Assembly (NCBI GenBank): GCA_001767945.1
Contig: MEMN01000042.1
Span: 34,931 to 67,432, forward strand
DNA from: Alphaproteobacteria bacterium RIFCSPHIGHO2_12_FULL_66_14
GTDB taxonomy: Bacteria > Pseudomonadota > Alphaproteobacteria > Reyranellales > Reyranellaceae
Length of the DNA: 32,502 nt
Direction: 5' to 3'
Shown: in pieces, positions 29,110 through 32,502 of the stretch
Layout: every line of letters starts with the position of its first letter
Numbering within the stretch: the first letter of the stretch is position 1
The notes under the pieces: generated by a model
Seen by the model: only the letters and a program-made list of their open reading frames with translations
Told to the model about the DNA's origin: nothing
The model's database searches: none
Position numbers and translations under genes: made by a program

Positions 29110-29934
29110 ATGAGTGTCAGTCAGGCCGACAAGGCCAGGAAATTGCGTGCCCTGCACGAGGCGCCGCGTGCCTTCGTCATTCCCAATCCGTGGGACGGCG
29201 GCTCGGCCCGGATACTGGCCGGCCTCGGCTTCGAGGCGCTGGCGACCTCGAGCGGCGCCAAGGCCGGCGTGCTGGGCAAGCGCGACGGCAAGGTCACGCG
29301 CGAGGAGGCGCTGGCCAACGCCCGGATGATCGCCGAGGCGGTGGACGTGCCGGTGATCGGCGATCTCGAGAGGGGTTTCGGCGATTCGCCCGATGCGGCG
29401 GCGGAGACGATCCGGCAGGCGGCGGGCGTCGGTCTGGTCGGCGGCTCGATCGAGGACGCGACCGGCAACAAGGGCAAGCCGCTCTATGACATCGCATCGG
29501 CCGCGGAACGTGTCGCTGCGGCGGCGAAGGCCGCCCGTGCGCTGCCGTTCGCCTTCGTGCTGACTGCCCGCGCCGAGGGTTTTCTGCGCGGCTCTCCCGA
29601 CCTGGATGACGTGATCAAGCGCCTAAAAGCCTTCGAGGCGGCCGGCGCCGACGTGCTGATGGCGCCGGGCCTGCCCGATCTCGCCGCGGTCAGGAAGGTG
29701 TGCGGCGCGCTCGAGAAGCCGTTCAACTTCATGGCCGGCATCAAGGGCAAGTCCTTCAGCGTGGCCGAGCTCGAGGCCGCGGGCGTGAAGCGCATCAGCC
29801 TTGCCACCTCGCTCTATCGCGCGGCGATGACTGGTCTTCTAGACGCGGCCAAGGAAGTGAAGGAGAAGGGCACGTTCGGCTATCTCGACCACTCGACGCC
29901 GACACCCGAGCTGAACGCCTTCATGAAGGAATAG
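29110..29934 (+). CDS. Isocitrate lyase/PEP mutase superfamily protein
   Basis: FVIPNPWDGGSARILAGLGFEALATSSGA, VIGDLERGFGDSPDAAAETIRQAAGVGLVGGSIED, VLTARAEGFL; superfamily layout clear, specific reaction not assignable. Confidence 0.87.
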   Translation: MSVSQADKARKLRALHEAPRAFVIPNPWDGGSARILAGLGFEALATSSGAKAGVLGKRDGKVTREEALANARMIAEAVDVPVIGDLERGFGDSPDAAAETIRQAAGVGLVGGSIEDATGNKGKPLYDIASAAERVAAAAKAARALPFAFVLTARAEGFLRGSPDLDDVIKRLKAFEAAGADVLMAPGLPDLAAVRKVCGALEKPFNFMAGIKGKSFSVAELEAAGVKRISLATSLYRAAMTGLLDAAKEVKEKGTFGYLDHSTPTPELNAFMKE

Positions 29935-29943
29935 ACCGCCGAC

Positions 29944-30558
29944 ATGCTGACCGACGATGAGTTGAAGAGAATTGCCGCCGAAGAGCACTATCGCCATTCC
30001 GTCCGCAAGGCCATCGAGGCACAGGTGCCGCCGCCGGCACCTGCCGTTCCGGAGAAGCACAGCTTCGGCAAGAAGCTGTTCGACTTCTTCAACAGCTCGG
30101 TCGGCATGTGGCTGCTGTCTTCGGTGGTTCTGACCGGCGGCGCGGCGATGCTCCAGCAGATCCAGCACGACCACGAGATTGCCCTGAAGAATCGCGAGGA
30201 TCTGACCAGCCATCGCTTCGAGATCCAGCACCGGCTCGACAGCATGACCTTCCTGTTGAAGCGCGCGAAAACGATTGGCGACGCCAAGAACGCGCTCAAC
30301 GGCGTCTTCAAGAGTTCCATCCCCTTGACCCCGGAATTGCAGAATCGCAGCCTGGCGTCGCTCTACCTTACGATCCAGCCGCTGCTGGCCGGGACGGCAA
30401 AGGACAAGACGGCGGAGGCCTTCGAACTCGTCAAGCAGCTCGAGGAGTCCGAACTTCTGCTGCAGGCCCAGCCCGACGACAAGCCGCTCGACAGCGGCGA
30501 GCTCGCGAAGCTCACCAAGGTCATCACCGCGATCCAGAAGCTCCATTTCACTCCGTAG
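29944..30558 (+). CDS. Hypothetical single-TM membrane-anchored protein
   Basis: 204 aa; charged N-terminus, Pro-rich segment (VPPPAPAVPEK), one TM (VGMWLLSSVVLTGGAAML), helical C-terminus; no family recognised. Confidence 0.7.
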   Translation: MLTDDELKRIAAEEHYRHSVRKAIEAQVPPPAPAVPEKHSFGKKLFDFFNSSVGMWLLSSVVLTGGAAMLQQIQHDHEIALKNREDLTSHRFEIQHRLDSMTFLLKRAKTIGDAKNALNGVFKSSIPLTPELQNRSLASLYLTIQPLLAGTAKDKTAEAFELVKQLEESELLLQAQPDDKPLDSGELAKLTKVITAIQKLHFTP

Positions 30559-30568
30559 GAACAGCCAG

Positions 30569-31567
30569 ATGCAGGACAAGCCAGGATACAAATCGCCACT
30601 GTCGCGGCGCCGTTTGATGGTGGCTTCCGTCGTCGGCATGTTCGCTTTCTCCAGGGCCCACGCCCAGGCCTGGCCGGCCAAGCAGATCCGTGTGATCGCG
30701 CCCTATCCGCCGGGCGGCGGCGTCGACACGGTGGCGCGCGCCTTTTCCGAGAAGGTCTCGGCCAAGCTCGGGCAGACCATGGTGGTCGACAACCAGCCCG
30801 GCGCCGGCGCCACCATCGGCGCGGCGGCGCTCGCCCGCAGCGCGCCCGACGGCTACACGATGATGGTGGGCAGCCTGGTCGACTATTCGATCGCGCCGTT
30901 CTTCCACAAGAACCTGAGCTTCGACATGGCCAGGGACTTCGTGCCGGTGCTCGAGATCGGCAACGGCACCATCGGCGTGCTGGTGACGCCGAGTCTCCCA
31001 GTAAAGAACGTCCAGGAACTGATCGCGCTCGCCAAGAAGGAGCCGGGCAAGCTCTCCTATGCCTCGTCGGGCGTCGGCGGCCTGATCCATCTCAACTACG
31101 AGATGCTGAAGCAGATGACCGGCGCGGAGATGACCCACGTTCCCTACAAGGGCACGTCGTTCTTCCAGGCCGACCTCTATGAGGGCCGCGTGCAGGTCTC
31201 GATCGACAATGTGCTGGCGCACCTGCCGCACATCGCCTCGGGCAAGGTGCGCTGCCTCGCCGTCACCTCGAAGACGCGCTCGCCGCTCTTGCCCGAGGTG
31301 CCGACCATGGCGGAGGCGGGCGTGCCGGGCTTCGAATCGGCCACCAACTACACGGTGTTCGTGCCCAAGGGCGTCTCCGCCGACATCGTCGCCAAGCTCG
31401 ATGCAGCGGGCAACGCAGCGGTGCGCGAGGCCGATTTCCGCGAGCGCATGCTGAAGCTCGGCATCGTGACGACCGGCGGCCCGCAGGCCGAGGCCCAGGC
31501 GAAGATGGCGTCCGAGATCAAGCGCTGGGGCGATGTCATCCGGAAGGGCAACATCAAGCCGTCGTGA
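30569..31567 (+). CDS. Tripartite tricarboxylate transporter substrate-binding protein (TctC/Bug family)
   Basis: Leader SRRRLMVASVVGMFAFSRAHAQ then WPAKQIRVIAPYPPGGGVDTVAR, VVDNQPGAGATIGAAALARSAPDGYTMM; classic Bug motifs. Confidence 0.93.
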   Translation: MQDKPGYKSPLSRRRLMVASVVGMFAFSRAHAQAWPAKQIRVIAPYPPGGGVDTVARAFSEKVSAKLGQTMVVDNQPGAGATIGAAALARSAPDGYTMMVGSLVDYSIAPFFHKNLSFDMARDFVPVLEIGNGTIGVLVTPSLPVKNVQELIALAKKEPGKLSYASSGVGGLIHLNYEMLKQMTGAEMTHVPYKGTSFFQADLYEGRVQVSIDNVLAHLPHIASGKVRCLAVTSKTRSPLLPEVPTMAEAGVPGFESATNYTVFVPKGVSADIVAKLDAAGNAAVREADFRERMLKLGIVTTGGPQAEAQAKMASEIKRWGDVIRKGNIKPS

Positions 31568-31668
31568 AACAGGTCGGGGCCGTTGCATTCCTTGTCCTGA
31601 GGGGCAGCCGCCTCGTGCGCGCGTTCCACTTGAATCGACTCATCGCCGGGAGCGCGCCAAACTCTTGA

Positions 31669-31685
31669 GGCGCCCACAGGGCGCC
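31669..31685. other. Inverted repeat GGCGCCC-ACA-GGGCGCC
   Basis: Perfect 7-bp stem with 3-nt loop in the tctC downstream intergenic region. Confidence 0.8.
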
Positions 31686-31760
31686 CGTTGACCTGTCCCA
31701 TGACCTGCCGAGAGAGCAGTATCGCAGGCGAGTTCCGCGAACCGTGCCACGAGCTTCGAT

Positions 31761-31791
31761 GTCGGCGATCCGGAACTGCGGGATCGCCGAC
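31761..31791. other. Inverted repeat: 11-bp perfect arms GTCGGCGATCC / GGATCGCCGAC, 9-nt loop
   Basis: Read directly; no T tract on either side. Confidence 0.85.
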
Positions 31792-32049
31792 GAGAAAGCC
31801 GAGCGAATTGGCTCCAGGCTTGATGCTAGGCAGCTCTTCAAGGAGTGCACCAGGCCAACGCAAGTACCGGTTGCAACACTCCGAGATTTGTAGTGACTTC
31901 GTCTCGGAACCTTTAGAAGGTGGAAGGGTCGAGCGTTGCCAACCGTCTGGTATCTCTTCCTCGGATGAAAGTCGTCCCGCTTCACTATTTTTGGCCTTGT
32001 ACGGCCCTTCCGCTTCGAGCGCGTATTGGTCTTGCTGTTGGCGCTCGCG

Positions 32050-32502
32050 ATGCTGCTAGCGATTGGGGTAGGAGCAATGCTGCTGCTCAGTCGCGGCGCG
32101 GGAGTGAATGGCGATGCGCGCGGCTTGAGCTGGGGAACGCCAAGAGGGTGGTATTTCGTCTATCTTGCTGCTCTGCTAGGTTTGTCGCTTGTGCTTGCCC
32201 CTTGGTGGCGGGTCGCCATGGGCTTGCTTTCCTTGGCAGCAGTCGAGATCGGTTTGGGTTTTGGCGCGGCGGCTTTGTATCTCGCCAATGTGACCCTCGC
32301 TCCCACGCTGTTTCCGGAGAATTACAACCGGCCCCTCTACCGCTGGCACCCGCTACTGCAGGCTGTGGCCGTGCCGACACCATCCGATGAGACAAAGACG
32401 GCGCGTGTCTTCATCAATTCTCATGGCTTGCGCGGGCCTGAGCACACCGCGGACCAGTTCAAGGACAAGATCGTAGTCGCCTTGTTCGGCGGCTCGACCA
32501 CC
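32050..32502 (+). CDS. SGNH/GDSL hydrolase-like membrane protein, N-terminal part (runs off window)
   Basis: Open frame to window end, absent from ORF track because it has no stop; MLLAIGVGAMLLLSRG... TMs then ARVFINSHGLRGPEHTADQFKDKIVVALFGGSTT (GGST nucleophile-block pattern); upstream TTG at 32026 is an alternative start. Confidence 0.6.
   Translation, partial: MLLAIGVGAMLLLSRGAGVNGDARGLSWGTPRGWYFVYLAALLGLSLVLAPWWRVAMGLLSLAAVEIGLGFGAAALYLANVTLAPTLFPENYNRPLYRWHPLLQAVAVPTPSDETKTARVFINSHGLRGPEHTADQFKDKIVVALFGGSTT

Noticed and set aside
29110-29934. Calling this gene a true PEP mutase (phosphonate biosynthesis)
   Set aside because: Gating-loop region differs from the EDKxxxK-type motif and no phosphonopyruvate decarboxylase gene is adjacent; left as superfamily only.

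Overview
This 32.5-kb, high-GC window looks alphaproteobacterial by style (taxonomy is inference). It is almost fully coding, and the wobble-GC bias produces many long spurious antisense ORFs. Left to right I see: (i) a DevBCA-like ABC exporter (adaptor truncated by the window edge) followed by two paralogous CESA/CslA-like family-2 glycosyltransferases; (ii) a convergent, tightly coupled minus-strand operon reading cyclic-nucleotide-gated K+ channel -> FAD flavoprotein -> ManC (GDP-mannose synthesis) -> amidinotransferase-family protein; (iii) a long plus-strand catabolic operon HyuA-HyuB-DctP-DctQ-DctM-glutamine synthetase-like ligase-Fe-ADH-GcvT-type FAD dehydrogenase, in which dctM carries an in-frame TGA; (iv) a Na/Pi cotransporter and a LysR regulator divergent from a phnW-phnA-phnY set (2-aminoethylphosphonate degradation via phosphonoacetate); (v) a GFA-family protein, a PEP mutase/isocitrate lyase superfamily protein, an orphan membrane-anchored protein and a TctC/Bug binding protein; (vi) a structured, lower-GC intergenic region and the 5' part of an SGNH/GDSL-like gene running off the right edge. 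Main points for a second look: the interrupted dctM, the uncharacterised HyuAB/GS/ADH/DMGDH operon, the glycan/amidinotransferase neighbourhood, and two intergenic regions dense in inverted repeats. No tRNA, rRNA, CRISPR array or intact mobile element was seen. All product names come from recognising motifs by eye; no database search was run.
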